This document shows, piece after piece, positions 1 through 9,626 of a stretch of DNA of 64,000 nt. Position numbers and translations under genes: made by a program. Origin of the DNA: JAZGER01 sp036480335 (GTDB lineage: Bacteria > Pseudomonadota > Gammaproteobacteria > DSM-19610); NCBI GenBank assembly GCA_036480335.1, contig JAZGGH010000005.1, forward strand, positions 1 through 64,000. Reading direction: 5' to 3'. The number at the start of each line of letters is the position of its first letter. Position 1 is the first letter of the stretch. Under the pieces are notes generated by a model. It was given only the letters and a program-made list of their open reading frames with translations. It did no database searches and was not told where the DNA came from.

Positions 1-2519
1 CCATCACTCTTGATGTCACACCGGTAAACGATGCCCCGCTGGCGACTAATCTGACAACGACGTCCAGCTACACAGAAGGCGCAGCGTCCATTGCCATTAC
101 CGATATCGCGGTCTCTGATGTCGATACTGGGGAAATAGTCACTGCGACACTGACGTTGGCCAATACCGCCACCGGTAGCTTGAGTGCCACTGATGGCGCA
201 ACCTATACCGCTGGTGTCTGGACCATCACCGATAGTGTGGCCAATGTGAATACCGCCCTGGCCAACTTAACCTTTACGCCGCTGACCGACAACGATCTGG
301 ATACCACCATTGCCGTGTCCATCGATGACGGCGATGAAGATACCAGTGGGCCGTTAACCGGCACCATCACCCTCGATGTTGCACCGGTGAACGATGCCCC
401 GCTGGCGACTAATCTGACCACGACCTCCAGCTACACCGAAGGCGCAGCATCCGTTGCCATTACTGATATCGTGGTCTCCGATGTCGATACGGGGGAATCC
501 ATTACTGCGACACTGACGTTGACTAATACCGCCACCGGCAGTTTGAGTGCCAATGATGGTGCAACCTATAATAATGGTAACGGCGAGTGGACCATCACCG
601 GTGCCGTCAGCGCCGTCAATACGGCTCTGGCCAACCTGACCTTTACGCCGCTGACCGACAACGATCTGGATACCACCATTGCCGTGTCCATCGATGACGG
701 CGATGAAGATACCAGTGGGCCGTTAACCGGCACCATCACACTCGATGTTGCACCGGTGAACGATGCCCCTGCCGGCACAGACAACACCTTCACTCTCGAT
801 GAAGATACGCTGCATCTATTCACCGCAGGTGACTTCGGTTTCAGTGACCCCATTGAAGGCCATTCCTTGCTAGCCGTTCGTATCACTACTTTGCCCACCA
901 ATGGTACTCTGATAGTCAATGGCAATCCTGTTAGCGCAGGTGATTTCATCAATCTGGCCGACATTAATGCCGGGCAACTGCTCTTTATGCCGGTTGCGGA
1001 TGCCAATGGAACACCCTATTCCAGCTTCACTTTCCAGGTACAGGATGACGGAGGTGTTTCTTCCGGCGGTATCGATCTTGATCCAGTCGCCAACACACTG
1101 ACTTTCAATGTTACACCAGTCAACGATGCCCCCATTGCCGCTAACGACAGTTATTCTGTGGATGAAGACAGTGTGATCAGTATCCCGGCAGCAACCGGTC
1201 TGCTTGCCAACGATAGTGATATTGACCCTGATCCATTGACGGTCCTGACTACCCCGGTCAGTGGCCCGGCTAATGGCATACTGACATTGAATGCCGATGG
1301 CGCATTCACCTATACACCCAATGCCGACTTCAATGGGACCGACAGTTTTATTTACCAGATTACTGATAGTCAGGGCGCCTTTGCCACCGCACAGGTGACG
1401 TTGATCGTCGTGCCGACCAATGATGACCCCATTATTACACTGCCAACAGCCTCTGCAACGACGCCTGGTGGGCTCATCGTCTATTCCATTGCCAATGGCA
1501 ATGCCATTACCATCAGTGATATTGATGGCCCTGGAGAAGACTTCCAGATTAGCCTGACCATCAGCGGCGGCACCCTAACACTGGGCAGCACAACTGGACT
1601 GACCTTTATGGAAGGTAATGGTGACGGAGACAACACGCTCATTTTCTCCGGTAAAATCTATGATATCAATGCAGCTCTAGATGGATTGGCGCTAACACCG
1701 AACAGTGGCTTCTTTGGACAAACCTCACTGGTCATGACAACGATCAACCTGAATGATCCGGCCATCCCCCCTGCCGAGTTCATTAACACCGTCAATATTG
1801 ACGTATCAGCCCCTCCCATTGAACCCGAACTGCCGGTCGGATTACCTTCAGTACCACTGGTTAATGAACCATTACCGCCTGTCAGGGAGATCGATGATAT
1901 TGGCCCGGGGGTTGAGCTGATCATTGATGACAGCACTGACACGCCAAGCAGTCATGGAGACCTGTCGCCGAGTGAGCCTGAAGAACCTGAGCCAGAGATC
2001 GAACCAGAACCAACACCGCCGGTACAGGAACAGCCTCCACTAATACCGGAAGTCGTCACTGAAATATTTGAAAAGGTTGAAGAAATCACTGATGAGGTAC
2101 TGGCTTCTGTGCTTAACCCGGTGGATGTGCCCGATACCTTTCTCGGCCTCACGGATCAAACCGTTATGTGGCGTTCCATTGATAGCATGCTTGATGATCT
2201 GGATGAGGCATTTGCTGAAGAAGAACAGCGCAACAACATTCTGGCCTATGGCCTGAAAGGCACGACCTGGTCGTTATCTGCCGGCTTTGTCGCCTGGGCA
2301 CTGCGCGGTGGCTCTTTACTGGCAACCGCTATGTCGTCCATTCCGATCTGGCGCGGGCTGGATCCGCTGCCCATTCTTGCAATGACGGCCAAAGATCGCA
2401 AAAAACAGGAAAAACTCAAGCAGCAGGAGTTACGCGAAGAGGATGACCTGCAGAAAGAGATTGGTGAACTGATTGATGGCGCAAAACTGAAAAATGACAA
2501 AGACAGCCAACACACATAA
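1..2519 (+). CDS. Giant cadherin/VCBS-repeat surface protein, 3' part (start lies before the window)
   Basis: The reading frame is open from base 3, so the first in-window Met (156) is internal and the gene begins upstream. The visible part is a string of beta-sandwich repeats joined by the calcium-type linker PVNDAP. These are two near-identical cadherin-like units of about 121-123 residues, further diverged units, and one tandem-95/VCBS repeat near bases 1130-1420 (ANDSYSVDEDS, LLANDSD, FTYTPNADFNG). A Pro/Glu-rich spacer follows (about 1963-2050). Near the C-terminus is a hydrophobic segment (about 2265-2350) with SLSAGFVAWALRGGSLL, then a highly charged Lys/Glu tail. This tail type occurs in very large gammaproteobacterial repeat proteins with DUF4347- or Ig-like N-termini. 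It suggests a protein anchored at its C-terminus rather than a freely secreted RTX adhesin, since no GGxGxD nonapeptides are seen. A role in adhesion or biofilm is inferred. The family call is firm, the function is not. Confidence 0.85.
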   Translation, partial: ITLDVTPVNDAPLATNLTTTSSYTEGAASIAITDIAVSDVDTGEIVTATLTLANTATGSLSATDGATYTAGVWTITDSVANVNTALANLTFTPLTDNDLDTTIAVSIDDGDEDTSGPLTGTITLDVAPVNDAPLATNLTTTSSYTEGAASVAITDIVVSDVDTGESITATLTLTNTATGSLSANDGATYNNGNGEWTITGAVSAVNTALANLTFTPLTDNDLDTTIAVSIDDGDEDTSGPLTGTITLDVAPVNDAPAGTDNTFTLDEDTLHLFTAGDFGFSDPIEGHSLLAVRITTLPTNGTLIVNGNPVSAGDFINLADINAGQLLFMPVADANGTPYSSFTFQVQDDGGVSSGGIDLDPVANTLTFNVTPVNDAPIAANDSYSVDEDSVISIPAATGLLANDSDIDPDPLTVLTTPVSGPANGILTLNADGAFTYTPNADFNGTDSFIYQITDSQGAFATAQVTLIVVPTNDDPIITLPTASATTPGGLIVYSIANGNAITISDIDGPGEDFQISLTISGGTLTLGSTTGLTFMEGNGDGDNTLIFSGKIYDINAALDGLALTPNSGFFGQTSLVMTTINLNDPAIPPAEFINTVNIDVSAPPIEPELPVGLPSVPLVNEPLPPVREIDDIGPGVELIIDDSTDTPSSHGDLSPSEPEEPEPEIEPEPTPPVQEQPPLIPEVVTEIFEKVEEITDEVLASVLNPVDVPDTFLGLTDQTVMWRSIDSMLDDLDEAFAEEEQRNNILAYGLKGTTWSLSAGFVAWALRGGSLLATAMSSIPIWRGLDPLPILAMTAKDRKKQEKLKQQELREEDDLQKEIGELIDGAKLKNDKDSQHT
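21..752 (+). repeat. Two near-identical tandem coding repeats (363 and 369 bp)
   Basis: Unit 1 (21-383) and unit 2 (384-752) both start at the CCGGT(A/G)AACGATGCCCC junction, and a third junction follows at 753. They differ by a two-codon insertion and scattered substitutions. The near-identity at DNA level implies recent unequal crossing-over, and more copies probably lie upstream of the window. Confidence 0.9.
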
Positions 2520-2621
2520 CAGTTTTCAACTATCAGGAGAAGCTGCCGAAACAGTACTGGAGATAACGACTAATTTAATGCATGTATTATGCAATATGCA
2601 AATATACATAATTATATATAA

Positions 2622-2647
2622 AATCAGTTAGTTATAGACAACTGATT
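2622..2647. promoter_or_regulatory. 8-bp inverted repeat in an AT-rich intergenic region
   Basis: Arms AATCAGTT (2622-2629) and AACTGATT (2640-2647) flank a 10-base spacer. The element lies in an AT-rich stretch (about 2570-2650) between the surface-protein gene and the c-di-GMP gene. It could be an operator or an RNA hairpin. No T-tract follows, so a Rho-independent terminator is not supported. Confidence 0.35.
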
Positions 2648-2671
2648 AGATACAAGCAGGAATATCAATAT

Positions 2672-2791
2672 ATGATAAAGGGAATAATAATGTTTAAGCG
2701 GGAAAGTGATTACCTGCAAACCTTGAATGGAGAGCATTATTTTATAGAAGATAATCATCTGAACAAACAGATCAGAGGCTGGTTTTCATGA
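2672..2791 (+). CDS. Possible 39-aa small ORF overlapping the start of the GGDEF/EAL gene
   Basis: The frame starts at ATG 2672, preceded by AGG at 2658-2660. A second possible start is ATG 2690, preceded by AAAGGG. It ends at TGA 2789-2791, which overlaps the ATG (2788) of the c-di-GMP gene in an ATGA arrangement typical of translational coupling. The peptide begins MIKGIIMFKRESDYL, is rich in charged and aromatic residues, and has no membrane segment. I do not recognise it. It could be a genuine microprotein, a coupling leader, or chance. Confidence 0.35.
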   Translation: MIKGIIMFKRESDYLQTLNGEHYFIEDNHLNKQIRGWFS

Positions 2792-5781
2792 AAGTCTCTC
2801 CCTCTTTTCGCATCAGTTTTGGCCTGGTTCTGATCACTTTGAGTATACTGTTGTCCGCAGATTTACTAGGGCTAACACCGAATAATACGAAATTTATCCT
2901 CGATGAACGTAAACACATCACTGAAGCTCTTGCCATTGAGTTTTCCCTTGCCGCTCAGGAGGGTCATGTCAATCTGATCAAAAAGACCATTCGCGCCATC
3001 GTAGAAAGAAATGATGATATTATTTCAGCCGGTTTACGTCAGCCAGATGGCTCATTGGCAACCCAGGCTGGCGGTCATGCCGAAACTTGGCTCGCACCTG
3101 ACAACAAACGCTCCACACCCACGCATGTCATTGTACCTATTCACAAAGGTAATGATCTTTGGGCATCAGTTGAAATTCAATTCACACCCATTCAACCGCT
3201 ACAGATTTTTGGCGTTGGCTTGTCCCCACTCAATCAGTTGCTTTTATTCATGGCAATGGCCTGCTTTGTTGGCTTTATATTTCTGATTCATCGTACTCTT
3301 CGCTACCTGAACCCATCGGCAGTCGTTCCTGGTCGCGTTCAGTTCGCACTTGATGCGCTCAGTTCCGGTGTTGTTTTACTGGATGATACCGGTGGAATCA
3401 TTGTAGCTAACAACACGTTTTCCGCTTTATTCGACAACCAGAGCGTCCTGGGCAAGAATCTTAATGCATTTAACTGGAAAGGCATGAACTCAAACCGGGC
3501 ATTAACCACACCACCCTGGGATGAAACACTCACTAGTTCAACAGCAATCGCTGGCAGTTATTTACGTCTTGAAACCAGCTCCCAGGGCTTACAAACCTAT
3601 GTTGTTAACTGTACGCCAATTCTTGACGCCGATAATAAATCACGTGGTGCTCTTATCAGTTTTGAAGATGTAACCAGCATACAAAAAACGAATGACAAGC
3701 TAGTACTCACACTTGATGAACTTGAAACAACCCGCGCACAAATAGAAAAGCAAAATCAGGAATTACTTGTTCTTGCCTCCCGAGATCCAATGACTGGCTG
3801 CCTGAATCGACGCTCTTTCTTCGAATGCCTGGAACCCATGTTTGTTGAAGCTAAGGATCATTCGATAATCAGCTGCATCATGACGGATATTGATCATTTC
3901 AAACTGGTTAATGACAATCATGGACACCAGGTTGGTGACCAGGTGATAAAATTTGTTGCCGATATTCTGGAAACCGAATCGAGGTCAGAAGATATTGTCT
4001 GTCGTTATGGGGGTGAGGAATTCTGTATTCTCCTGCCGGAAGTCAGTATGGAAGATGCCGCTAAAATTGCTGAAAAACTGCGTTTTTCTATCGAAAATTT
4101 TGCCAAACAACGCATTGTTAATCAGGTTAAGGTCACTTCAAGCTTTGGCGTTTCCTCAACAGAACTGTCTCCAGAAAACCCTCTGGAATTGATCAATCTT
4201 GCTGACCAGGCACTGTATGCAGCTAAGGAAAGTGGCCGAAACCGTGTCTGCCAGTGGTCAGAAAATATTGCTAATAACACAGAAGAAACGACTGATCAAA
4301 AGACCCGACCTGTTGATTCCGACAACGAAAAATCTGATCATCAGAAGCTAATTTCACGAATTAGTGAACTACAAAGCATCATAGATCAGCAATCTCAGGA
4401 GCTGGTTCACCAGGCTGCCTATGATTCTCAAACCGGGTTGCCAACCCGATTATTATTCGAAGATCGCACTAATCAGGCAATCTCCCAGGCAATGCGCCAG
4501 GGGAGTAAAATAGTCGTGCTCTCAATCGCTGTCGATGCATTCAAACGCGTTCGAGATACATTTGGCACAGCTGCAGCAGAAGAGCTCATGGTACATGCCA
4601 GCACCCGCCTTGCACAGGTCTTACGCAGTACAGATACCATCGCAGCTCTCAATCGCAGCACCAATAAACGCACAACTATTTCTCGCATTAGCCCGGATGA
4701 ATTTGGTATTTTAATTACTGATATTGACAGCGTTGAACCCGTTACCTGGATCATTAAACGTATCATTAATTCTCTCGCTCAAACGGCTAATGTTAACGAT
4801 AATGAAATCAGCCTTGCCAGCTATATAGGTGCAAGCCTGCACCCTGAAGATGGGGATGTTGCCGAAATTATTCTGAACAAATCTGCAACTGCACGTCACC
4901 ATGCCAGCGAACAACCGGACGGTAATTATTATAAATTCTATTCAGATAATCTCAATGAGAGTTCTATCCGACTTATCAATCTGGAAAGCGAACTGCATAC
5001 AGCCATCAAAAATAACCAGCTGCTTCTGCATTATCAGCCAAAAACCAATATTACGGATGGTTCAACTATTGGTCTTGAAGCACTTGTGCGCTGGAAACAT
5101 CCCACACGTGGGTTTATCCCACCACAGGAATTTATACCGATCGCTGAACGCAGTGGTCTGATTCTCGATCTTGGCATATTCGTCCTGCGTACTGCTTGCC
5201 TGCAAATCAGGGAATGGATGGATCATGGTCTGCCTGGCTACCGAGTGGCCGTCAATCTTTCTCCAATACAATTACGTCAACCTGAGCTGTTTAAACAGGT
5301 GAAGGATATTCTCAACGAAACCGGCGTTGACCCCAACCTGATCGAACTTGAAATCACAGAAGGTACGGCTATGTCCTGCCTCGAATCGGCCATTTCAACA
5401 ACTAAACAGTTTCAGTCACTGGGCATTCACATTTCACTAGACGATTTTGGCACTGGCTTCTCATCACTGAATTACCTGAGGCTATTGCCTGTTGATACCC
5501 TTAAAATTGATCGCTCCTTCATTACCGATCTGACAACAGATCACGACAACCTGTCAATTGTAGCCGCCATTATTGCCATGTCCCACAAACTGGGTATGAC
5601 AGTACTCGCCGAGGGTGTTGAGCAGAAAGAACAACTCGACCTGTTACGTAAACTGCATTGCGATCAAATACAGGGCTACTATATCAGTATGCCGTTACCG
5701 CCTCATGGCATTGAAGAATTCCTGCTTGCTGAGCTAAATTCAACAACTGAACAGGATGAACACGAAGTACTGGTAAATTAA
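2788..5781 (+). CDS. Membrane PAS-GGDEF-(degenerate GGDEF)-EAL cyclic-di-GMP enzyme, 997 aa
   Basis: The protein is built to make and break the second messenger c-di-GMP in response to a periplasmic or membrane signal. It has an N-terminal membrane helix (about 8-28), a periplasmic sensor region of about 110 residues, a second helix (about 150-170) and a PAS domain (about 185-300). After a coiled coil comes a first GGDEF domain with the intact active site RYGGEEF (GGEEF at 408-412). It also has an RxxD inhibitory site (RSED) just upstream. A second GGDEF domain is degenerate, with SPDEF at 635-639. The C-terminal EAL domain keeps EAL (764-766), the NLS and ELEITEG motifs, DDFGTGF (885-891), KIDRSF and AEGVEQ, so phosphodiesterase activity is expected. 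A likely ribosome-binding site, AGAGG, lies at 2773-2777. The upstream neighbour is a giant surface protein, a common target of c-di-GMP control. That link is inference. Confidence 0.93.
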   Translation: MKVSPSFRISFGLVLITLSILLSADLLGLTPNNTKFILDERKHITEALAIEFSLAAQEGHVNLIKKTIRAIVERNDDIISAGLRQPDGSLATQAGGHAETWLAPDNKRSTPTHVIVPIHKGNDLWASVEIQFTPIQPLQIFGVGLSPLNQLLLFMAMACFVGFIFLIHRTLRYLNPSAVVPGRVQFALDALSSGVVLLDDTGGIIVANNTFSALFDNQSVLGKNLNAFNWKGMNSNRALTTPPWDETLTSSTAIAGSYLRLETSSQGLQTYVVNCTPILDADNKSRGALISFEDVTSIQKTNDKLVLTLDELETTRAQIEKQNQELLVLASRDPMTGCLNRRSFFECLEPMFVEAKDHSIISCIMTDIDHFKLVNDNHGHQVGDQVIKFVADILETESRSEDIVCRYGGEEFCILLPEVSMEDAAKIAEKLRFSIENFAKQRIVNQVKVTSSFGVSSTELSPENPLELINLADQALYAAKESGRNRVCQWSENIANNTEETTDQKTRPVDSDNEKSDHQKLISRISELQSIIDQQSQELVHQAAYDSQTGLPTRLLFEDRTNQAISQAMRQGSKIVVLSIAVDAFKRVRDTFGTAAAEELMVHASTRLAQVLRSTDTIAALNRSTNKRTTISRISPDEFGILITDIDSVEPVTWIIKRIINSLAQTANVNDNEISLASYIGASLHPEDGDVAEIILNKSATARHHASEQPDGNYYKFYSDNLNESSIRLINLESELHTAIKNNQLLLHYQPKTNITDGSTIGLEALVRWKHPTRGFIPPQEFIPIAERSGLILDLGIFVLRTACLQIREWMDHGLPGYRVAVNLSPIQLRQPELFKQVKDILNETGVDPNLIELEITEGTAMSCLESAISTTKQFQSLGIHISLDDFGTGFSSLNYLRLLPVDTLKIDRSFITDLTTDHDNLSIVAAIIAMSHKLGMTVLAEGVEQKEQLDLLRKLHCDQIQGYYISMPLPPHGIEEFLLAELNSTTEQDEHEVLVN

Positions 5782-5796
5782 TTCACCAAACACATA

Positions 5797-5824
5797 TTGA
5801 AATATCATCATCCTCCACTATAAT
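5797..5824 (+). promoter_or_regulatory. Sigma-70-type promoter of the Y-family polymerase
   Basis: A -35 TTGAAA (5797-5802) and a consensus -10 TATAAT (5819-5824) are 16 bp apart. The -10 abuts and partly overlaps the LexA box, the classical layout for SOS repression. Confidence 0.75.
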
Positions 5825-5856
5825 ACTGTAAATAATTACAGTATTATAGTGGAGGA
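5811..5856 (+). repeat. Perfect 21-bp inverted repeat (4-nt loop) containing the SOS box and the Shine-Dalgarno
   Basis: Arms 5811-5831 and 5836-5856 are perfectly complementary around the loop ATAA. The central 20 bp is a consensus LexA operator. The outer right arm contributes GGAGGA (5851-5856), which is the ribosome-binding site for ATG 5863. Any transcript starting before the left arm would fold and hide this site. A transcript from the promoter at 5797-5824 would start inside the palindrome and escape the fold. Confidence 0.9.
5824..5843. promoter_or_regulatory. LexA operator (SOS box)
   Basis: The site is TACTGT-AAATAATT-ACAGTA, an exact match to the gammaproteobacterial LexA pattern CTGT-N8-ACAG with TA on both flanks and an A/T-only spacer. 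It overlaps the -10 element and lies 19 bases before the start codon of the DNA polymerase, so that gene should be DNA-damage inducible. It also supports a gammaproteobacterial host. Confidence 0.92.
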
Positions 5857-5862
5857 CTCCTC

Positions 5863-7101
5863 ATGCCTTTATACCATTGGCCGAGAATGATTGCGCTCGC
5901 CGATATGAATGCCTTTTTTGCCTCGATTGAGCAAATGGATCAACCTGCATGGCGTGGGCGAGCCATTGGCATTACCAATGGCACACTCGGATCAACCATT
6001 ATCACCTGTTCCTATGAAGCCCGCGCCCATGGTATAAAAACCGGCATGAAGGTGAAACAGGCAAAACAACATTGCCCACATTTTATTCAGGTACCAGCAC
6101 GTCCTTACCGATATGCGGAAATTTCCAGCACTATCATGGAGGCGCTTGAATCCATCACACCAGATATTGAAATATTCTCTGTTGACGAAGCTTTTCTGGA
6201 TATAACACCATGCCTGAAGCTCTATGGCCATCAACCTGAGAAAATTGGCCGCATGATCAAGCACACCATTTTTGAAGCTTCTGGTGGGCTACTCTGTTCA
6301 GTCGGCATCAGCGGAGATAAAACAACCGCAAAATGGGCCGCCAAACAGCAAAAACCCAACGGTCTGACTATCGTCGAACCACGCCATGCAGCAGCTATCC
6401 TGAATGACGTACATGTAACAGAATTATGTGGCATTAATCGTGGCATCGGCGGCTTCCTCGCCGGTTTTGGCATCCACAATTGTGGTGATATGAAAAACCT
6501 CCCCATCAGTATACTGGCTCAGCGCTTTGGCAACCCTGGGCGACGCATCTGGCTGATGGCTCAGGGTCTGGACCCTGCAGAACTGCAACAGAATATCCCA
6601 CAGCCAAAATCTATCGGCCATGGCAAGGTTGTTCCTCCCGATACCAGGGACCGCGCAACGCTACAGGTTTTCCTGATGCACATGGCCGAAAAGGTTGGCC
6701 AACGGTTACGCCGTCACCAGCTTGAATCCCAATACTATAGTATTGGCCTGAAAACCAGATATGAATGGCTGTCCAGAAAATACAGATCTCTTCAACCAAC
6801 CAGCGATGGCAAACAAATCTACGCTCTGGCGTACAACTTTCTGGAATGCGAATGGCAAGATCAGGGTATCTATCAAATCCATATCTGCGCACTGAAACCA
6901 GTACTTGCTTCAAGCCAGCAAGACCTGTTTAACTCAGCCGACCCAAAGCGCCATACCATTAACGGTATGCTCGATACCATTAACAGGCGTTTTGGTGAAT
7001 TTTCGGTCTGCAACGCACCCCTGTTAAAACGCTCCAGTATGCCGAATGTGATTTCACCTTCGTGGAAACCTCAGGGCCATCGCAACACATTACAAAAATA
7101 A
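5863..7101 (+). CDS. dinB: SOS-regulated Y-family (DinB-like) translesion DNA polymerase, 412 aa
   Basis: This is an error-prone polymerase that copies past damaged bases. Catalytic-core motifs are present: D14 in LADMNAFFAS with the steric-gate Phe at about 19, YEARAHGI (51-58), and the acidic pair in SVDEAFLD (D108/E109). A helix-hairpin-helix-like thumb region (about 185-215) and a little-finger domain follow. QQDLF (352-356) fits the sliding-clamp-binding consensus QLxLF. At 412 aa it is longer than E. coli Pol IV, and the symbol is given for the family rather than for strict orthology. Start 5863 is chosen because GGAGGA lies 6 bases upstream. It is monocistronic behind its own LexA box. 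There is no umuD or imuA nearby. Confidence 0.9.
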   Translation: MPLYHWPRMIALADMNAFFASIEQMDQPAWRGRAIGITNGTLGSTIITCSYEARAHGIKTGMKVKQAKQHCPHFIQVPARPYRYAEISSTIMEALESITPDIEIFSVDEAFLDITPCLKLYGHQPEKIGRMIKHTIFEASGGLLCSVGISGDKTTAKWAAKQQKPNGLTIVEPRHAAAILNDVHVTELCGINRGIGGFLAGFGIHNCGDMKNLPISILAQRFGNPGRRIWLMAQGLDPAELQQNIPQPKSIGHGKVVPPDTRDRATLQVFLMHMAEKVGQRLRRHQLESQYYSIGLKTRYEWLSRKYRSLQPTSDGKQIYALAYNFLECEWQDQGIYQIHICALKPVLASSQQDLFNSADPKRHTINGMLDTINRRFGEFSVCNAPLLKRSSMPNVISPSWKPQGHRNTLQK

Positions 7102-7182
7102 AAACGTATATTTATACTAAGGACGTTTGAAGCGTTTTCGGGCACAATTTGAAAGAATAATATTCATCTTCTTCCCTCATAC

Positions 7183-7196
7183 TTGATTAACATCAA
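7183..7196. promoter_or_regulatory. FNR/DNR-type box upstream of norC
   Basis: TTGAT-TAAC-ATCAA matches the FNR/DNR/NNR palindrome perfectly. The centre is 78.5 bp before the norC ATG. A possible -10, TAAAGT (7220-7225), sits about 30 bp downstream of the centre, as expected for class II activation near -41.5. Confidence 0.88.
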
Positions 7197-7219
7197 GGAC
7201 GAGCACCATCACAAGAAAC

Positions 7220-7244
7220 TAAAGTAAAAGATAGATTTACTTTA
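7220..7244 (+). promoter_or_regulatory. Inverted repeat around the norC transcription start
   Basis: Perfect 9-bp arms TAAAGTAAA (7220-7228) and TTTACTTTA (7236-7244) flank a 7-base spacer. The left arm overlaps the proposed -10, so this could be a second operator, for example for an NO-responsive repressor. It could also be a hairpin at the mRNA 5' end. Confidence 0.45.
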
Positions 7245-7267
7245 TTCAGCTGAAGTGAGAGTCCGCT

Positions 7268-7711
7268 ATGAGAGAAACCTTTACAAAAGGCATGGCACGG
7301 AATATTTACTATGGAGGGAGTGTTTTCTTCTTCCTGGTGCTTATTGGTCTAACCGTGGATACCGTGCACAGTCTTCCAGAAACAGATAATCGGGAAAACC
7401 TTACCGAACAGGTTGCCGCAGGCAAACGATTGTGGGAAATAAATGATTGCATTGGTTGCCATTCATTAATGGGAGAAGGCGCTTATTATGCACCTGAATT
7501 AGGCAATGTTTATACCCGTCGCGGGGGTGATCAAGGCGGCATAGAGTTTATAAAAGGCTGGATAAAAGCCCAGCCTCTTAATATTCCCGGTCGTCGTAAA
7601 ATGCCTAATTTCAATTTCAACGATGAAGAGCTTGAAGAAATAGCGCAATTCTTAAAATATGTTGATGGCATTAAAACCGCCAGAGACTGGCCACCAAATG
7701 TAGAAGGTTAA
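7268..7711 (+). CDS. norC: Nitric oxide reductase subunit C (membrane-anchored cytochrome c)
   Basis: NorC passes electrons from periplasmic donors to NorB in the cytoplasmic-membrane cNOR complex, which reduces 2 NO to N2O. The 147-aa protein has the usual NorC size. It has an N-terminal anchor helix (about 14-32) and a haem c site CIGCH (61-65) followed by SLMGEGAYYAPELGNVY, a hallmark of NorC. A Met in RRKMPNF (about 112) is the likely sixth ligand. It is 10 bases ahead of norB in the same operon, behind the FNR-type box at 7183-7196. Confidence 0.96.
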   Translation: MRETFTKGMARNIYYGGSVFFFLVLIGLTVDTVHSLPETDNRENLTEQVAAGKRLWEINDCIGCHSLMGEGAYYAPELGNVYTRRGGDQGGIEFIKGWIKAQPLNIPGRRKMPNFNFNDEELEEIAQFLKYVDGIKTARDWPPNVEG

Positions 7712-7721
7712 GGAGAATTAG

Positions 7722-9122
<1,401 letters not shown>

Positions 9123-9142
9123 CGCGTTTGTCATGAAGACTA

Positions 9143-9169
9143 AAAATACCGCCTGCCAGGCGGTATTTT
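9143..9169 (+). terminator. Rho-independent terminator after norCB
   Basis: An 11-bp stem (AAAATACCGCC, 9143-9153, pairing with 9159-9169) has a 5-base loop and runs into TTTTATTT. A-rich sequence on the left and T-rich on the right could let it work in both directions. It separates norCB from the following accessory genes. Confidence 0.82.
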
Positions 9170-9199
9170 ATTTGGTACCATTAGAAAAAAGGTCGCCTA

Positions 9200-9559
9200 A
9201 TGAATCAATCTAAAGGAACAGAAGAGCAACTAAGGAATGCATCCAATGCCGCTCTGGCCTCATTGCTAAACTTATCTCTTTTACCTGTTATCAGCTTTAT
9301 TGCTCTACTGCTGATCTATAAAAAGACGACAGTTGATAATATAGATCACTATCATGCAAAACTAGGCATTAAGATTAACCTGATTGCAGCAACTGCACTC
9401 TTTTTTGTGAGCGCTTTAATGATCTTCTATGGTGGCTTTGACTCACCCTGGACCTGGGTTTATGTGATTACATATTTCACTATTGTACACACCATGTTTA
9501 TTATCGTTGCCATATGGGCATTAGTGCGATCCTGGTCCGGGGACAAACTAAAAAAATAG
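9200..9559 (+). CDS. Small nor-associated membrane protein (Tic20/DUF4870-like), copy 1
   Basis: The 119-aa protein is mostly hydrophobic with three or four predicted membrane helices (about 22-42, 57-78, 84-108) and the segment YHAKLGIKINLI before the second helix. This resembles the HxxxxxxN pattern of Tic20/DUF4870-type small membrane proteins, but I assign that only tentatively. The protein at 11565-11972 has the same layout and also precedes a norE-norF pair, so the two look like paralogues in a duplicated module. AAGG upstream of ATG 9200 serves as ribosome-binding site. Its function is unknown, and a role in NO reductase assembly is inferred from position only. Confidence 0.7.
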   Translation: MNQSKGTEEQLRNASNAALASLLNLSLLPVISFIALLLIYKKTTVDNIDHYHAKLGIKINLIAATALFFVSALMIFYGGFDSPWTWVYVITYFTIVHTMFIIVAIWALVRSWSGDKLKK

Positions 9560-9578
9560 CTGACAGCTAATTTTAACC

Positions 9579-9592
9579 TTGATACTTATCAA
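9579..9592. promoter_or_regulatory. FNR/DNR-type box upstream of norE
   Basis: TTGAT-ACTT-ATCAA is a perfect box. Its centre is exactly 41.5 bp before the A of the norE ATG (9627), and TAAAGT (9614-9619) is a plausible -10. Class II activation would then start transcription at or next to the start codon. The box is inside the longest possible norE frame, which argues against the TTG at 9579 being the start. Confidence 0.87.
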
Positions 9593-9626
9593 GGAATTAA
9601 AGCCAGCGTTAGATAAAGTAGCACAT

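Noticed and set aside
9579..9626. N-terminal extension of norE from TTG 9579
   Set aside because: The stretch contains a perfect FNR-type box and NorE homology begins after ATG 9627.
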